From: PWQG01 sp040882255
Lineage (GTDB): Bacteria; Pseudomonadota; Gammaproteobacteria; Pseudomonadales; Pseudohongiellaceae
Reading direction: 5' to 3'
Length of the DNA: 64,000 nt
Assembly: GCA_040882255.1 (NCBI GenBank)
Contig: JBBEBP010000008.1
Coordinates: forward strand, 90,690-154,689
In this document: positions 50,190-59,514 of the stretch, piece by piece
How positions within the stretch are numbered: position 1 is the first letter of the stretch
How the letters are laid out: every line of letters begins with the position of its first letter
The notes under the pieces: model-generated
Told to the model about the DNA's origin: nothing
Databases searched by the model: none
Seen by the model: only the letters and a program-made list of their open reading frames with translations
Translations under genes and position numbers: made by a program

Positions 50190-50792
50190 ATGAGCGACGA
50201 GTCACGACACGAGAAAGGACAATGGAACGAGACCGGAGAGGCACCGGAAGCAGCCGGGAATGAGGCGGCCGAGGACTCAGGGGAAGGGCTGAGCAGGGAG
50301 CAGGCGTTGCAGCGACTGACCGAGGCGGAAGAGAAGCTGGCCAGTCAGAAGGAGGAGGTGCTGCGGGCCCACGCCGAGGTGCACAACATGCGCCGTCGCA
50401 CGGAGCAGGATGTGGAGAAGGCGCACAAGTACGGCCAGGAGAAGCTGGTCGGTGAGTTGCTGGCGGTGATCGACAATCTGGAACGCGCCCTGCAGGCGGT
50501 TCCGGACAAGGAGGATCCACAGGTCCAGGCGCTGTACCAGGGCGTCGAGCTGACGCTGAAGAGCTTCATGGATACGCTGAACCGGTTCAATGTGCAGTCG
50601 ATCGACCCGGAAGGCGAGCCCTTCGACCCGCAGCGGCATGAGGCCATGACGCTGCAGGAGAACGATGAGGTGGAGCCCAACACGGTGGTGGCGGTCATGC
50701 AGAAGGGCTACACCCTGCATGGCCGTGTGATCCGCCCGGCCCGGGTGATCGTCTCGCGCAGCAGTTCCTCCGGAGTGGACGAAAAAGCATGA
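50190..50792 (+). CDS. grpE: Nucleotide exchange factor GrpE
   Basis: The 200-aa co-chaperone releases ADP from DnaK. An acidic, disordered N-terminus (about 1-45) leads into the long dimerising helix (about 50-110, with REQALQRLTEAEEKLASQKEEVLRAHAEVHNMRRRTEQDVEKAHKYG). The beta-wing domain has FDPQRHEAMTLQENDEVEPNTVVAVMQKGYTLHGRVIRPARV. The ATG at 50190 is the first downstream of the sigma-32 start site that fits. The in-frame ATG at 50130 overlaps the promoter -10 and is excluded. Confidence 0.96.
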   Translation: MSDESRHEKGQWNETGEAPEAAGNEAAEDSGEGLSREQALQRLTEAEEKLASQKEEVLRAHAEVHNMRRRTEQDVEKAHKYGQEKLVGELLAVIDNLERALQAVPDKEDPQVQALYQGVELTLKSFMDTLNRFNVQSIDPEGEPFDPQRHEAMTLQENDEVEPNTVVAVMQKGYTLHGRVIRPARVIVSRSSSSGVDEKA

Positions 50793-50874
50793 TCGAAGCT
50801 TGAATTCGGTCAAGTCGAACCAATATACAGCTTCAAGCACAAATTGATACGCGCCAAAGCGGAGAGTCAAGATT

Positions 50875-52818
50875 ATGGGAAAGATTATCGGAATTGACCT
50901 GGGGACTACCAACTCCTGTGTTTCCATCATGGAGAGTGGCAAGGCCCGGGTGATCGAGAACGCAGAGGGTGATCGCACCACGCCGTCCATCATCGCTTAC
51001 ACCGATGATGGAGAGACACTGGTGGGACAGCCGGCCAAGCGCCAGGCGGTCACCAACCCGAACAACACACTATTTGCCATCAAGCGCCTGATCGGCCGCG
51101 AGTTTGATGACGATGTGGTCCAGAAAGACATCAAAATGGTGCCCTACAAGATCATCAAGGCCGATAATGGCGATGCCTGGGTGGAGGTGAATGACAAGAA
51201 GATGTCTCCACCAGAGGTCTCCGCGCAGGTCCTCAAGAAAATGAAGAAGACCGCTGAAGAGTATCTGGGTGAGGAAGTCACCGGCGCTGTGGTGACCGTA
51301 CCGGCCTACTTCAATGATTCCCAACGCCAGGCCACCAAGGATGCCGGCCGTATTGCCGGTCTGGAGGTCAAGCGGATCATCAACGAGCCGACGGCCGCCG
51401 CACTGGCCTATGGCATGGACAAGAAAACGGGCGATCGCACTGTGGCCGTTTACGACCTGGGTGGTGGTACCTTCGACATCTCCATCATCGAGATTGCCGA
51501 GACCGATGGAGAGCACACCTTTGAGGTGCTCTCTACCAACGGGGATACCTTCCTGGGTGGTGAGGACTTCGACAAGCGTCTTATCGACTATCTGGTCGCG
51601 GAATTCAAGAAAGAAAGCGGCATGAATCTGGAGAGCGATCCGCTGGCATTGCAGCGCCTGAAGGAAGCGGCCGAGAAAGCCAAGATCGAATTGTCTTCAG
51701 CACAGCAGACCGAGATCAACCTGCCGTACATCACGGCCGACTCCAGCGGACCGAAGCACCTGGTGCAGAAGCTGACCCGGGCCAAGTTCGAGTCCCTGGT
51801 GGAAGAGCTGGTGGACCGTACGCTGGGACCGGTGCGCACTGCGCTGAACGATGCCGGCCTGGAAGCAGGCAAGATTGATGACATCATTCTGGTCGGTGGC
51901 CAGACGCGCATGCCGCTGGTACAGAAGAAAGTCTCCGATTACTTCGGCAAGGATTCACGCAAGGACGTGAACCCCGACGAGGCGGTGGCGATGGGTGCTG
52001 CTATCCAGGGTGCCGTTCTTGCCGGGGACGTCAATGACGTGTTGCTGCTTGACGTGACGCCGCTGTCCCTGGGCATCGAGACCATGGGTGGTGTCACCAG
52101 TACGCTGATCGAGAAAAACACCACGATCCCCACCAAGAAGACGCAGGTGTTCTCGACAGCGGATGACAACCAGACAGCGGTGACCATTCACGTTGTTCAG
52201 GGTGAACGCAAGCAGGCCGCGCAGAACAAATCGCTGGGCCGCTTTGACCTGAGCGATATTCCGCCGGCGCCACGCGGCATGCCGCAGATCGAGGTAGCTT
52301 TTGACCTGGACGCCAACGGTATCCTCAATGTGTCGGCCAAGGACAAGGCGACCGGCAAGGAGCAGTCGATCGTCATCAAGGCCTCCAGTGGCCTGAGTGA
52401 CGAGGAGATCGACAAGATGGTCAAGGATGCCGAAGAGCATGCGGCCGATGACAAGAAGTTCGAGGAACTGGTCACGGCGCGCAACTCGGCGGATGGTCTG
52501 ATCCACGCCACGAAGAAGACACTGGAAGATGCGGCCGACAAGGTCGAGGCGGACGAGAAGGAGAAGATCGAAACCGCTATCAGTGACCTGGAGGAAGCCA
52601 TCAAGGGTAGCGACCTGGAAGACATCGAGGCCAGGACCAAGGCCCTGACGGAGGCATCTTCCGGGCTGGCCCAGAAGATGTATGCCGAGCAGCAGGCCGG
52701 CCAGGAAGGCGAGCAAGCCGGCGGTGATGCCGGTGACCAGGCTTCCGATGCGGCCGATGACGCTGTCGATGCCGAGTTCGAGGAAGTAAAGGACGACAAG
52801 GACGACAAGGACAAGTGA
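50875..52818 (+). CDS. dnaK: Molecular chaperone DnaK
   Basis: The 647-aa Hsp70 has a nucleotide-binding domain with IGIDLGTTNSCVSIM, VPAYFNDSQRQATKDAG, VYDLGGGTFDISI and ILVGGQTRMP. The hydrophobic linker is DVLLLDVTPLSLG. A substrate domain (about 395-500) and helical lid follow. The C-terminal EEVKD motif is extended by DKDDKDK, an Asp/Lys tail beyond the usual end. The 82-base gap after grpE holds no good second promoter. GGAGAG precedes the ATG. Confidence 0.98.
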   Translation: MGKIIGIDLGTTNSCVSIMESGKARVIENAEGDRTTPSIIAYTDDGETLVGQPAKRQAVTNPNNTLFAIKRLIGREFDDDVVQKDIKMVPYKIIKADNGDAWVEVNDKKMSPPEVSAQVLKKMKKTAEEYLGEEVTGAVVTVPAYFNDSQRQATKDAGRIAGLEVKRIINEPTAAALAYGMDKKTGDRTVAVYDLGGGTFDISIIEIAETDGEHTFEVLSTNGDTFLGGEDFDKRLIDYLVAEFKKESGMNLESDPLALQRLKEAAEKAKIELSSAQQTEINLPYITADSSGPKHLVQKLTRAKFESLVEELVDRTLGPVRTALNDAGLEAGKIDDIILVGGQTRMPLVQKKVSDYFGKDSRKDVNPDEAVAMGAAIQGAVLAGDVNDVLLLDVTPLSLGIETMGGVTSTLIEKNTTIPTKKTQVFSTADDNQTAVTIHVVQGERKQAAQNKSLGRFDLSDIPPAPRGMPQIEVAFDLDANGILNVSAKDKATGKEQSIVIKASSGLSDEEIDKMVKDAEEHAADDKKFEELVTARNSADGLIHATKKTLEDAADKVEADEKEKIETAISDLEEAIKGSDLEDIEARTKALTEASSGLAQKMYAEQQAGQEGEQAGGDAGDQASDAADDAVDAEFEEVKDDKDDKDK

Positions 52819-52883
52819 TGTCTTTGCCACCGGTACTGTCCAATGAGACAGTTCACGGAGCCGGTGGTTCATGCAGAGCGCAG

Positions 52884-52912
52884 AAACCGGGTGATGCAAG
52901 TCACCCGGTTTT
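52884..52912 (+). terminator. Hairpin between dnaK and dnaJ
   Basis: An 11-bp perfect stem (AAACCGGGTGA with TCACCCGGTTT, loop TGCAAG) ends in a four-base T-run. It would partly terminate after dnaK and lower dnaJ expression relative to dnaK. A second, less regular repeat (CCACCGG with CCGGTGG, 52829-52867) lies just upstream. Confidence 0.65.
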
Positions 52913-52972
52913 CTGCCGTTTGCAGCAACCGTACCCGTGCCGGGTTGCAGCGCGCTGAGGTATTGAGATTTT

Positions 52973-54100
52973 ATGGCGAAGCAGGATTATTACGAGGTGC
53001 TGGGCGTAGCCCGTGACGCTTCCGTGGCCGAGATCAAGAAAGCCTATCGCAAGGTGGCCATGAAGCATCACCCGGATCGTAATCCGGGCGACAAGGAGTC
53101 CGAGGAGCGTTTCAAGCAGGCCAACGAGGCCTTCGAAGTGTTGTCGGACGAAAACAAGCGGGCGCGCTATGACCAGTTCGGACATGATGGCGTGGATCCG
53201 CAGGGCGGCGCTGGTGCCGGAGCCGGTGAATTCGGTGACATTTTCAGCGACATCTTCGGCGACATTTTCGGCGGTGCCCGAGCCGGTGGTGGCCGGAGCC
53301 GTATGCGTAAGGGCGCTGACCTTCGCTATAACCTGGAACTGAGCCTGGAGGATGCGGTCAAGGGAACCACTGCCCGTATTCGTATTCCCACCGCTGTCGA
53401 GTGCAAGGTGTGCGACGGTTCCGGCGCGAAGAAAGGTTCCACCCCAGTGGATTGTCCGACCTGTAATGGTCTGGGTCAGGTCCGGATGCAACAGGGCTTT
53501 TTCTCGGTGCAGCAGTCCTGTCCGCACTGCCAGGGAAGCGGCCAGCAGATCAAGGATCCCTGTCGCAGCTGTCATGGCCGTGGCATGGTGGAGGAATACA
53601 AGACGCTTTCCGTGAAGGTGCCACCCGGAGTGGATAATGGTGACCGGATACGGCTCAGCGGTGAGGGACAGGCGGGCGGTAATGGTGGACCTGCCGGTGA
53701 TCTGTTCGTGCAGATTTCCGTGAAGGAGCATCAGTTCTTCGAAAGGGAAGGCCGACACCTGCATTGTGACGTGCCGATCAGCTTTGTGGATGCCGCATTG
53801 GGCGGCGAGCTTCAGGTACCGACCCTGGATGGGCGCGTGAAGCTGAAGATACCGCCAGAGACGCAGTCCGGCAAGATGTTCCGTCTGCGCGGCAAGGGGG
53901 TCGCTTCAGTACGCGGCGGACCGCCGGGCGATCTGCTTTGCCGGGCAGTAATCGAGACACCGGTGAAGCTGACAAAGCGTCAGAAAGAGTTGCTACAGGA
54001 GTTCCAGGAAATCGGCGATGGCGAGGGCAAGAAGCAGTCGCCACGCAAGACTTCCTGGTTTGACGGCGTCAAGAAGTTTGTGGACGAGCTGCGTACCTGA
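52973..54100 (+). CDS. dnaJ: Co-chaperone DnaJ
   Basis: The 375-aa Hsp40 has a J domain (1-70) with HPD in MKHHPDRNPG, a Gly/Phe-rich stretch (about 75-105), and the zinc domain with four repeats CKVCDGSG, CPTCNGLG, CPHCQGSG and CRSCHGRG (about 144-205). The substrate-binding C-terminal domains follow (DNGDRIRLSGEGQAGG, RLRGKGVASVRGG). It is the third gene of the heat-shock group, separated from dnaK by an intergenic hairpin. Confidence 0.97.
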   Translation: MAKQDYYEVLGVARDASVAEIKKAYRKVAMKHHPDRNPGDKESEERFKQANEAFEVLSDENKRARYDQFGHDGVDPQGGAGAGAGEFGDIFSDIFGDIFGGARAGGGRSRMRKGADLRYNLELSLEDAVKGTTARIRIPTAVECKVCDGSGAKKGSTPVDCPTCNGLGQVRMQQGFFSVQQSCPHCQGSGQQIKDPCRSCHGRGMVEEYKTLSVKVPPGVDNGDRIRLSGEGQAGGNGGPAGDLFVQISVKEHQFFEREGRHLHCDVPISFVDAALGGELQVPTLDGRVKLKIPPETQSGKMFRLRGKGVASVRGGPPGDLLCRAVIETPVKLTKRQKELLQEFQEIGDGEGKKQSPRKTSWFDGVKKFVDELRT

Positions 54101-54133
54101 CCAGTCGGGTGGTGCCGCAGGAGCGGACCAGTG

Positions 54134-55150
54134 TTACAGCGCGTGCAGGCGGGTGAAGTGGTCCAGGACCTCCTGGTGCTGCAGTGGAGTGAGCCTTGGG
54201 CCGTAGTGGGATACCACCGTTCCAGCAGCCAGGCTGGCCAGTGTGCCGGCGGCGTGGAAGCTGTATTCGCGGCTCAGGCCGTACAGGAAGGCGCCGGAAA
54301 ACATGTCGCCAGCGCCATTGGAGTCGACTGCCTTCACCGGGTGCGCTTTGACGGTCAGGTACTCTTCCCCGTCGTATAACAGCGCACCTTCTTTGCCGCG
54401 TGTGACCACGAACTGTCGGGCGACCGCTTCCATTTTCCGGCAGGCAGCATCGAGCTTGCTTTCGCCAGACCAGATCAGTGCCTCCTGTTCATTGCAGAAC
54501 AGCAGATCGACGCCGGTGGTTCCCAGCACTTCATTGACGCCGTCCGCGAAGTACTGAACCATCGACGGGTCGGAGAATGTGAACGCGGTCCTGACGCCAT
54601 TGTCCTCGGCGATCCGTTTCAATGTGATCGCCGCTTTCCGGGCGGTGTCGGAGGTGACCAGATAGCCCTCGATGTAGACGTGACTCGATCGGGCCACCTT
54701 CTCCGGTCGCAGTTCCGCTTCCGATACAAACTGCGAGATCCCCAGGTGCGTCAACATAGTGCGTTCCGCATCTTCCGTGATCATGACCAGGCAGCGGCCG
54801 GTGGTGCCTGCTTCGCGGTGCTCGGAAAGATTGGTCTCGATGTTGTGATCTCCCAGCGCTTTCATGTAGAAGTCGCCGGTTTCATCGTTGGCCACCTTGC
54901 AGGAGTAGAACGCGTTACCTCCGAACTGGCTCACTGCGTACAGGGTGTTGGCGGCCGATCCGCCACCCGCCCGGGCCCGCAGACCGAAGCGGTTGTGTAG
55001 CGTTTCCAGCAACTGTCCCTGTTGTTCTTCCTCGATCAGTGTCATGTAGCCTTTTTCAATGCCGCTTTCTGACAGGAAGTCGCCGTCAACGGAAAATTCC
55101 TTGTCCACCAGCGCGTTGCCGATGCCGTATACATCATAATGCTTGTTCAT
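54134..55150 (-). CDS. PfkB-family carbohydrate/nucleoside kinase (adenosine-kinase-like)
   Basis: The 338-aa ribokinase-fold enzyme has GGGSAANTLYAVSQFGG (about 62-78), which binds substrate ribose, and the catalytic anion-hole motif DSNGAGDMFSGAFLYGL (about 280). The N-terminal YDVYGIGNALVDKEFSV is of the adenosine kinase/ribokinase type that I recognise from many gammaproteobacteria. The phosphorylated substrate (adenosine, inosine or a sugar) is not certain. It starts three bases after hemL, as the last gene of a minus-strand series with thiamine and haem genes. Confidence 0.88.
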   Translation of the reverse strand: MNKHYDVYGIGNALVDKEFSVDGDFLSESGIEKGYMTLIEEEQQGQLLETLHNRFGLRARAGGGSAANTLYAVSQFGGNAFYSCKVANDETGDFYMKALGDHNIETNLSEHREAGTTGRCLVMITEDAERTMLTHLGISQFVSEAELRPEKVARSSHVYIEGYLVTSDTARKAAITLKRIAEDNGVRTAFTFSDPSMVQYFADGVNEVLGTTGVDLLFCNEQEALIWSGESKLDAACRKMEAVARQFVVTRGKEGALLYDGEEYLTVKAHPVKAVDSNGAGDMFSGAFLYGLSREYSFHAAGTLASLAAGTVVSHYGPRLTPLQHQEVLDHFTRLHAL

Positions 55151-55153
55151 GAT

Positions 55154-56461
55154 TCATCCTTCTTGCAGGGCGTCGAATGCGGCTTCCGCAGCATCCAGGG
55201 TCTTTTGGATCTCTTCCTCGCCATGTGCGGCCGACACGAATCCGGCTTCAAAGGCGGAAGGCGCCAGGTATATACCGCTATCCAGCATGGCGTGGAAGTA
55301 GCGTTTGAAGCGTTCCACGTTACAGTTGGTCACCTGTGTGAAGGTGGAGACCCGGGGCTCCTCGGTGAAAAAGCAGCCGAACATGCCTCCCACCTGGTTG
55401 GTGGTGAACGGGATGCCGGCCGCCCGGGCGCGTTCCTCGAGGCCGTTCGCAAGCTCTGAGGTGCGGTTGTCCAGCCTGGTGTAGAAGTCGGGTGCGGCGG
55501 TGGCCTTCAACGTAGCCAGGCCGGCCGCCACTGCCATCGGGTTGCCTGCCAGTGTCCCTGCCTGGTAGATGGGGCCGACCGGAGAGACTCTGTCCATGAT
55601 CTCTCTACGTCCACCGAAGGCGCCCACCGGAAGACCGCCGCCGATCACTTTGCCCAGCGTCGTCATATCCGGCGTGACCCCGTACAGGGATTGAGCACCG
55701 CCGGAGGCTACCCGGAACCCGGTCATGACTTCGTCGAAAATCAGCACAACGCCGTGATGACTGCAGCGTTCGCGCAATTTCTCCAGAAAGCCGGGTACAG
55801 GCGGAACGCAGTTCATGTTGCCGGCCACAGGCTCGATGATGACGCAGGCCAGTTCGTCTCCCTTGACGCTGAACAGCTCGTCCAGTGCGGCGATATCGTT
55901 GTAGGGCAATGTCAGGGTGTGCTCGGTGACGGAGCGGGGTACACCGGGAGAATCGGGTTCCCCGTATGTCAATGCGCCCGAGCCGGCCTTCACCAGCAGG
56001 CTGTCGACATGGCCGTGATAACAGCCTTCGAACTTGAGTATCGCATCGCGGCCGGTATGGCCGCGTGCCAGCCGGATTGCACTCATCGTGGCTTCAGTGC
56101 CGGACGTGACCAGTCGCACACTTTCCATGGAAGGCACGCGTTCGCACAGCAAGTCGGCGATTTCCGCTTCGGCGGCCGTGGCTGTACCGAAGCCCACGCC
56201 GCGTTCGAGTTGTTCCTGTAGCGCTGTGATCACGTCCGGGTGTCGGTGACCGAGAATCATCGGGCCCCACGAGCCCACATAGTCGATATAGGCGTTGTCG
56301 TCCTCATCGTACAACCATGCCCCCTGGGCATGGTGCATGAAACGGGGTGTGCCGCCAACGCTGCCAAAGGCACGTACCGGAGAATTGACGCCGCCGGGAA
56401 TATGCTGCAGGGACTGCTCGTAGAGGGCGGCCGATCGGGTGGTTGTGCGGGTTTCGCTCAT
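55154..56461 (-). CDS. hemL: Glutamate-1-semialdehyde 2,1-aminomutase
   Basis: The 435-aa PLP enzyme makes 5-aminolevulinate, the first committed tetrapyrrole precursor of the C5 pathway. Landmarks are PGGVNSPVRAFGSVGGTPRFM at the start, VTSGTEATMSAIRLARG, CYHGHVDSLLVKAGSG, ILIFDEVMTGFR-type VLIFDEVMTGFRVASGG and the PLP Lys in TTLGKVIGGGLPVGAFGG. The start overlaps the thiE stop (ATGA). Confidence 0.96.
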   Translation of the reverse strand: MSETRTTTRSAALYEQSLQHIPGGVNSPVRAFGSVGGTPRFMHHAQGAWLYDEDDNAYIDYVGSWGPMILGHRHPDVITALQEQLERGVGFGTATAAEAEIADLLCERVPSMESVRLVTSGTEATMSAIRLARGHTGRDAILKFEGCYHGHVDSLLVKAGSGALTYGEPDSPGVPRSVTEHTLTLPYNDIAALDELFSVKGDELACVIIEPVAGNMNCVPPVPGFLEKLRERCSHHGVVLIFDEVMTGFRVASGGAQSLYGVTPDMTTLGKVIGGGLPVGAFGGRREIMDRVSPVGPIYQAGTLAGNPMAVAAGLATLKATAAPDFYTRLDNRTSELANGLEERARAAGIPFTTNQVGGMFGCFFTEEPRVSTFTQVTNCNVERFKRYFHAMLDSGIYLAPSAFEAGFVSAAHGEEEIQKTLDAAEAAFDALQEG

Positions 56462-57090
56462 GTTGTCCTCTGGAATAGCCGGTTCATTTCCCGCGTACGC
56501 TGTTGTATGCGAGTAGTGGAGAAAAGATGATGGATGGCAGCCAGCATGTCGGCGCCGGCATGTACCAGTGATGCGCCATTTTCTGCATTGACGCCGCCGA
56601 TTGCAACCAGCGGCACATGCAGTCGGGGGCGGATGCGGCGCAGGTCGTCCAGGGAAGAGGCGGGTGCTTCCGGTTTGGTTTGCGAGGGGAAAAAGCGTCC
56701 CATGGCGACATAGCTCGCTCCTTTGCGCTGTGCTTCCAGGGCAAGCGATTCACGGGCGTGGCAGCTGATACCGATGATGGCATCCGGTCCGAGCCGGTCC
56801 CGGGCTTCCGCCAGGCTGTTGTCCTGTTGGCCGAGATGAACGCCGGCCGCACCGATACGCAGGCACAGCTCCACATCGTCATTGATCAGAAGGGGAGTAC
56901 CGAACGAGGCGCACAGTGAGAGCAATGCAGTGGCCTGTCGCTCGCGCACTGCCGGGTGCGCCGGCTTGTTGCGGTACTGGATCAGTGCGGCGCCGCCCAG
57001 CAGGGTCTGTTCCACCGCGCTCAGCAGTGAGTCGTCATCCGGCATCAGCACCGGGTCGGTAATGGCATATACGCCGTGCAGTGGTTTCAT
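56458..57090 (-). CDS. thiE: Thiamine phosphate synthase
   Basis: The 210-aa TIM-barrel enzyme joins HMP diphosphate to the thiazole phosphate. It has YAITDPVLMPDD, AALIQYRNK (the family's QxR), INDDVELCLRIGAAGVHLGQQD, ISCHARESLALEAQRKGASYVAMGRFFPS and VAIGGVNAENG. The ATG at 57090 overlaps the thiD stop by four bases. A start at 57147 would extend into thiD with no family support. The two thiamine genes are thus cotranslated. Confidence 0.94.
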   Translation of the reverse strand: MKPLHGVYAITDPVLMPDDDSLLSAVEQTLLGGAALIQYRNKPAHPAVRERQATALLSLCASFGTPLLINDDVELCLRIGAAGVHLGQQDNSLAEARDRLGPDAIIGISCHARESLALEAQRKGASYVAMGRFFPSQTKPEAPASSLDDLRRIRPRLHVPLVAIGGVNAENGASLVHAGADMLAAIHHLFSTTRIQQRTREMNRLFQRTT

Positions 57091-57908
57091 GCGCGCCCGG
57101 TCTTTCTCTTGTGCCAGAATGCGCGTCCGGGCACCCATTGGCCGCATCCGGGCCGCCAGGCGGCTTCCAGGGTATGCCAGGTGTATTCCTGGGCCTGCAG
57201 GCTGGCCTCACCGACGGAGGAACCGTGCGCGATAAAACCGGCGAGAGCCGATGCCAGCGTGCAGCCGGAGCCGTGGTATTCATGCGGCAGACGCGGCCAC
57301 TCATAAACTCGCACGGCCTGGTGTTCAGTGTACAGGCGGTTGCTGACACGTTCTTCGGGCAGGTGTGTGCCGGTCAGCAGTACATGTCCACAGCCCAGGT
57401 CCAGTAATTCCGAAGCAGCGGCATCAAGGCTGTCGCTGCTTCTTGCCAGTTGCTTGAGTTCGGGACTGTTGGGCGTGGTGACCAGGGCCTGGGGCAATAA
57501 CAGGGAGCGATAGGCGTCCACCAGCGTATCCGCACCGAAATCGTAGCCACCGGCGGCCTTGAGTACCGGGTCGGCCACCACCGGAATATCCGGATAGTCG
57601 CGCAGCAGTGTGTGGATCACCTCGATGACCGGGATACTGCCTGTCAGTCCCGTCTTGATGGCCGCTACGGGCATGTCTTCCAGTACGGCGCGCGCCTGGG
57701 CGATGACCTGTGACGGGTCACCCGGTGTCATGTCGATGACATTGCGCGTGTCCTGGACCGTGGTGCAGGTGATCACGGGAGCACAATGGCAGCCAATGCT
57801 GAACAGGGCCTCGATGTCGGCCTGTATGCCGGCGCCGCCGCTGGGATCCAGGCCCGAGAAACACAGTACTACCGGCCGGTTGTCCTGGAGGTCCGAGCTG
57901 GAAATCAT
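57087..57908 (-). CDS. thiD: Hydroxymethylpyrimidine/phosphomethylpyrimidine kinase
   Basis: The 273-aa ribokinase-fold kinase phosphorylates HMP and HMP phosphate in thiamine synthesis. Features are FSGLDPSGGAGIQADI, IKTGLTGS, PVVADPVLKAAGG, TTPNSPELKQL and the anion-hole HGSGCTLASALAGFIAHG. AGGAGG precedes the ATG. The gap to the upstream hemJ stop is 15 bases, suggesting one transcript. Confidence 0.95.
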   Translation of the reverse strand: MISSSDLQDNRPVVLCFSGLDPSGGAGIQADIEALFSIGCHCAPVITCTTVQDTRNVIDMTPGDPSQVIAQARAVLEDMPVAAIKTGLTGSIPVIEVIHTLLRDYPDIPVVADPVLKAAGGYDFGADTLVDAYRSLLLPQALVTTPNSPELKQLARSSDSLDAAASELLDLGCGHVLLTGTHLPEERVSNRLYTEHQAVRVYEWPRLPHEYHGSGCTLASALAGFIAHGSSVGEASLQAQEYTWHTLEAAWRPGCGQWVPGRAFWHKRKTGRA

Positions 57909-57923
57909 GTGGGGTAATACCTC

Positions 57924-58346
57924 CTAGAAGGGTTTGACGACAACGAGAATCACGATGGCGACCAGCAATACGACGGGCAGTTCATTGAATATTCTGTAGA
58001 ACTTGTGGCCGTGTGTGTTGCGTCCGTCGCGGAAGGCCCGCAAGTACCACCAGCAGGCGGCATGGTACGCGATGAGCAAGGCAACCAGGCCCAGTTTGGC
58101 GTGAAGCCACCCCATACGCAGGTAATAGTCCGGGGCGGAAAAAACCAGCCATAGCCCGAATAGCACCGTGGCGATGGCCGAAGGCGTCATAATGCCCCGG
58201 AACAGCTTGCGTTCCATGATCACGAAACGGTTGCGACTGACGGTATCCTCGGCCATGGCGTGATACACGTACAGGCGCGGCAGGTAGAACAGCCCCGCGA
58301 ACCAGCAAATGACCGATATGATATGGAAAGCTTCAATCCAGGCCAT
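57924..58346 (-). CDS. hemJ: Protoporphyrinogen oxidase HemJ
   Basis: The 140-aa inner-membrane protein has four helices and oxidises protoporphyrinogen IX in haem synthesis. The conserved His and Lys are in AWIEAFHIISVICWFAGLFYLPRLYVYH and WLHAKLGLVALL. NTHGHKFYRIFNELPVVLL ends the family core. The ATG at 58346 gives the standard start. An in-frame ATG at 58397 would overlap the promoter region. A minus-strand promoter TTACAA-N18-TATACT is visible upstream. It is the likely first gene of hemJ-thiD-thiE-hemL-kinase. Confidence 0.92.
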   Translation of the reverse strand: MAWIEAFHIISVICWFAGLFYLPRLYVYHAMAEDTVSRNRFVIMERKLFRGIMTPSAIATVLFGLWLVFSAPDYYLRMGWLHAKLGLVALLIAYHAACWWYLRAFRDGRNTHGHKFYRIFNELPVVLLVAIVILVVVKPF

Positions 58347-58435
58347 TAAAACTCCGGTAGCCCTGAGTAAAAAGTCAGTATAACTGTTAAAATACATCCT
58401 TTGTAAGTAACGCTGCGCAAAGGCGGGAGAGCATT

Positions 58436-59476
58436 GTGATCAAGGTCGGAATCGTGGGAGGCACCGGATACACCGGGGTGGAATTGTTGCGGCTGCTGGC
58501 GCCGCGCAACGACGTCAGTATCGAGATCATCACGTCGCGTGAGCTCAATGGTGTGCCGGTTTGTGAGGAGTTCCCGAACCTGCGTGGTCATCTGGATATC
58601 GCCTTCGCCGAGCCGGATACCGAGCGTCTGGCGGCCTGTGATGTGGTGTTCTATGCCACGCCGCATGGTGTGGCGATGAAGACGGCTGCCGAGCTGCTGG
58701 CGCGGGGTGTGCGGGTCATCGATCTGTCGGCGGACTACCGGCTGCGGGATGTCGAGAGCTGGGAGCGATGGTACGGAGTGCGCCACGAGAGTCCGGAGCT
58801 GGTCAACGAGGCGGTATACGGGTTACCGGAGGTCAATCGGAAGGCTATCCGAGAGGCCAAGCTGGTTGCCGTGCCGGGTTGTTACCCCACGGCGGTTCAG
58901 CTGGGTTACCTGCCGCTGCTGGAAAGCGGGATGGTGGACGCAGCTTCGCTGATCGCCGACGCGAAGTCAGGTGTAAGCGGAGCGGGCCGCAAGGCGGCAA
59001 CCCGGGCATTGTACTGTGAAGCCTCCGAATCAATGAGTGCTTACGGGGTTGCCGGGCATCGTCATCTGCCGGAGATCAGTCAGGAGCTGCAGCGGGCCAA
59101 CGGGAATCAACCCGTCAACCTGACTTTTCTTCCGCATCTGACGCCGATGATCCGGGGTATTCATGCCACGCTGTATTCGCGCCCGAAAGCTGAAGTGAAT
59201 GCCGGCATGCTGCAGGAGCTGTTTGAGCGCCGCTATGCCGACGAGCCCTTCGTCGAGGTGTTGCCCGCCGGCCAGGTGCCTGCCACCCGTAGCGTCAAGG
59301 CATCGAATTATTGCCAGGTGGCGGTACAGTGGTTGCCTGACAGCGGGGTCATCGTGGTATTGTCGGTGATTGATAACCTGGTCAAGGGCGCTTCCGGTCA
59401 GGCCGTCCAGAATATGAACATCATGTTCGGTCTGGACGAGCGCGCCGGGCTGGACTTTGTGCCGGTTCTGTTATAA
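58436..59476 (+). CDS. argC: N-acetyl-gamma-glutamyl-phosphate reductase
   Basis: The 346-aa NADPH enzyme carries out the third step of arginine synthesis. It has the cofactor motif VGIVGGTGYTGVELLRLL, the active-site Cys in VAVPGCYPTAVQLG (about 150), DAKSGVSGAGRKA and the C-terminal IDNLVKGASGQAVQNMN. It starts with GTG at 58436, with GGGAGAG upstream. It is divergent from hemJ. erpA follows after 38 bases. Confidence 0.95.
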   Translation: MIKVGIVGGTGYTGVELLRLLAPRNDVSIEIITSRELNGVPVCEEFPNLRGHLDIAFAEPDTERLAACDVVFYATPHGVAMKTAAELLARGVRVIDLSADYRLRDVESWERWYGVRHESPELVNEAVYGLPEVNRKAIREAKLVAVPGCYPTAVQLGYLPLLESGMVDAASLIADAKSGVSGAGRKAATRALYCEASESMSAYGVAGHRHLPEISQELQRANGNQPVNLTFLPHLTPMIRGIHATLYSRPKAEVNAGMLQELFERRYADEPFVEVLPAGQVPATRSVKASNYCQVAVQWLPDSGVIVVLSVIDNLVKGASGQAVQNMNIMFGLDERAGLDFVPVLL

Positions 59477-59514
59477 TCCGCAGTACAGTTATTCATAACC
59501 TTATCAGAGACGCC

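Noticed and set aside
50799..50827. A second sigma-32 promoter directly before dnaK
   Set aside because: CTTGAA is present, but the sequence at the -10 position (CCAATATA) is a poor match to CCCCATNT.
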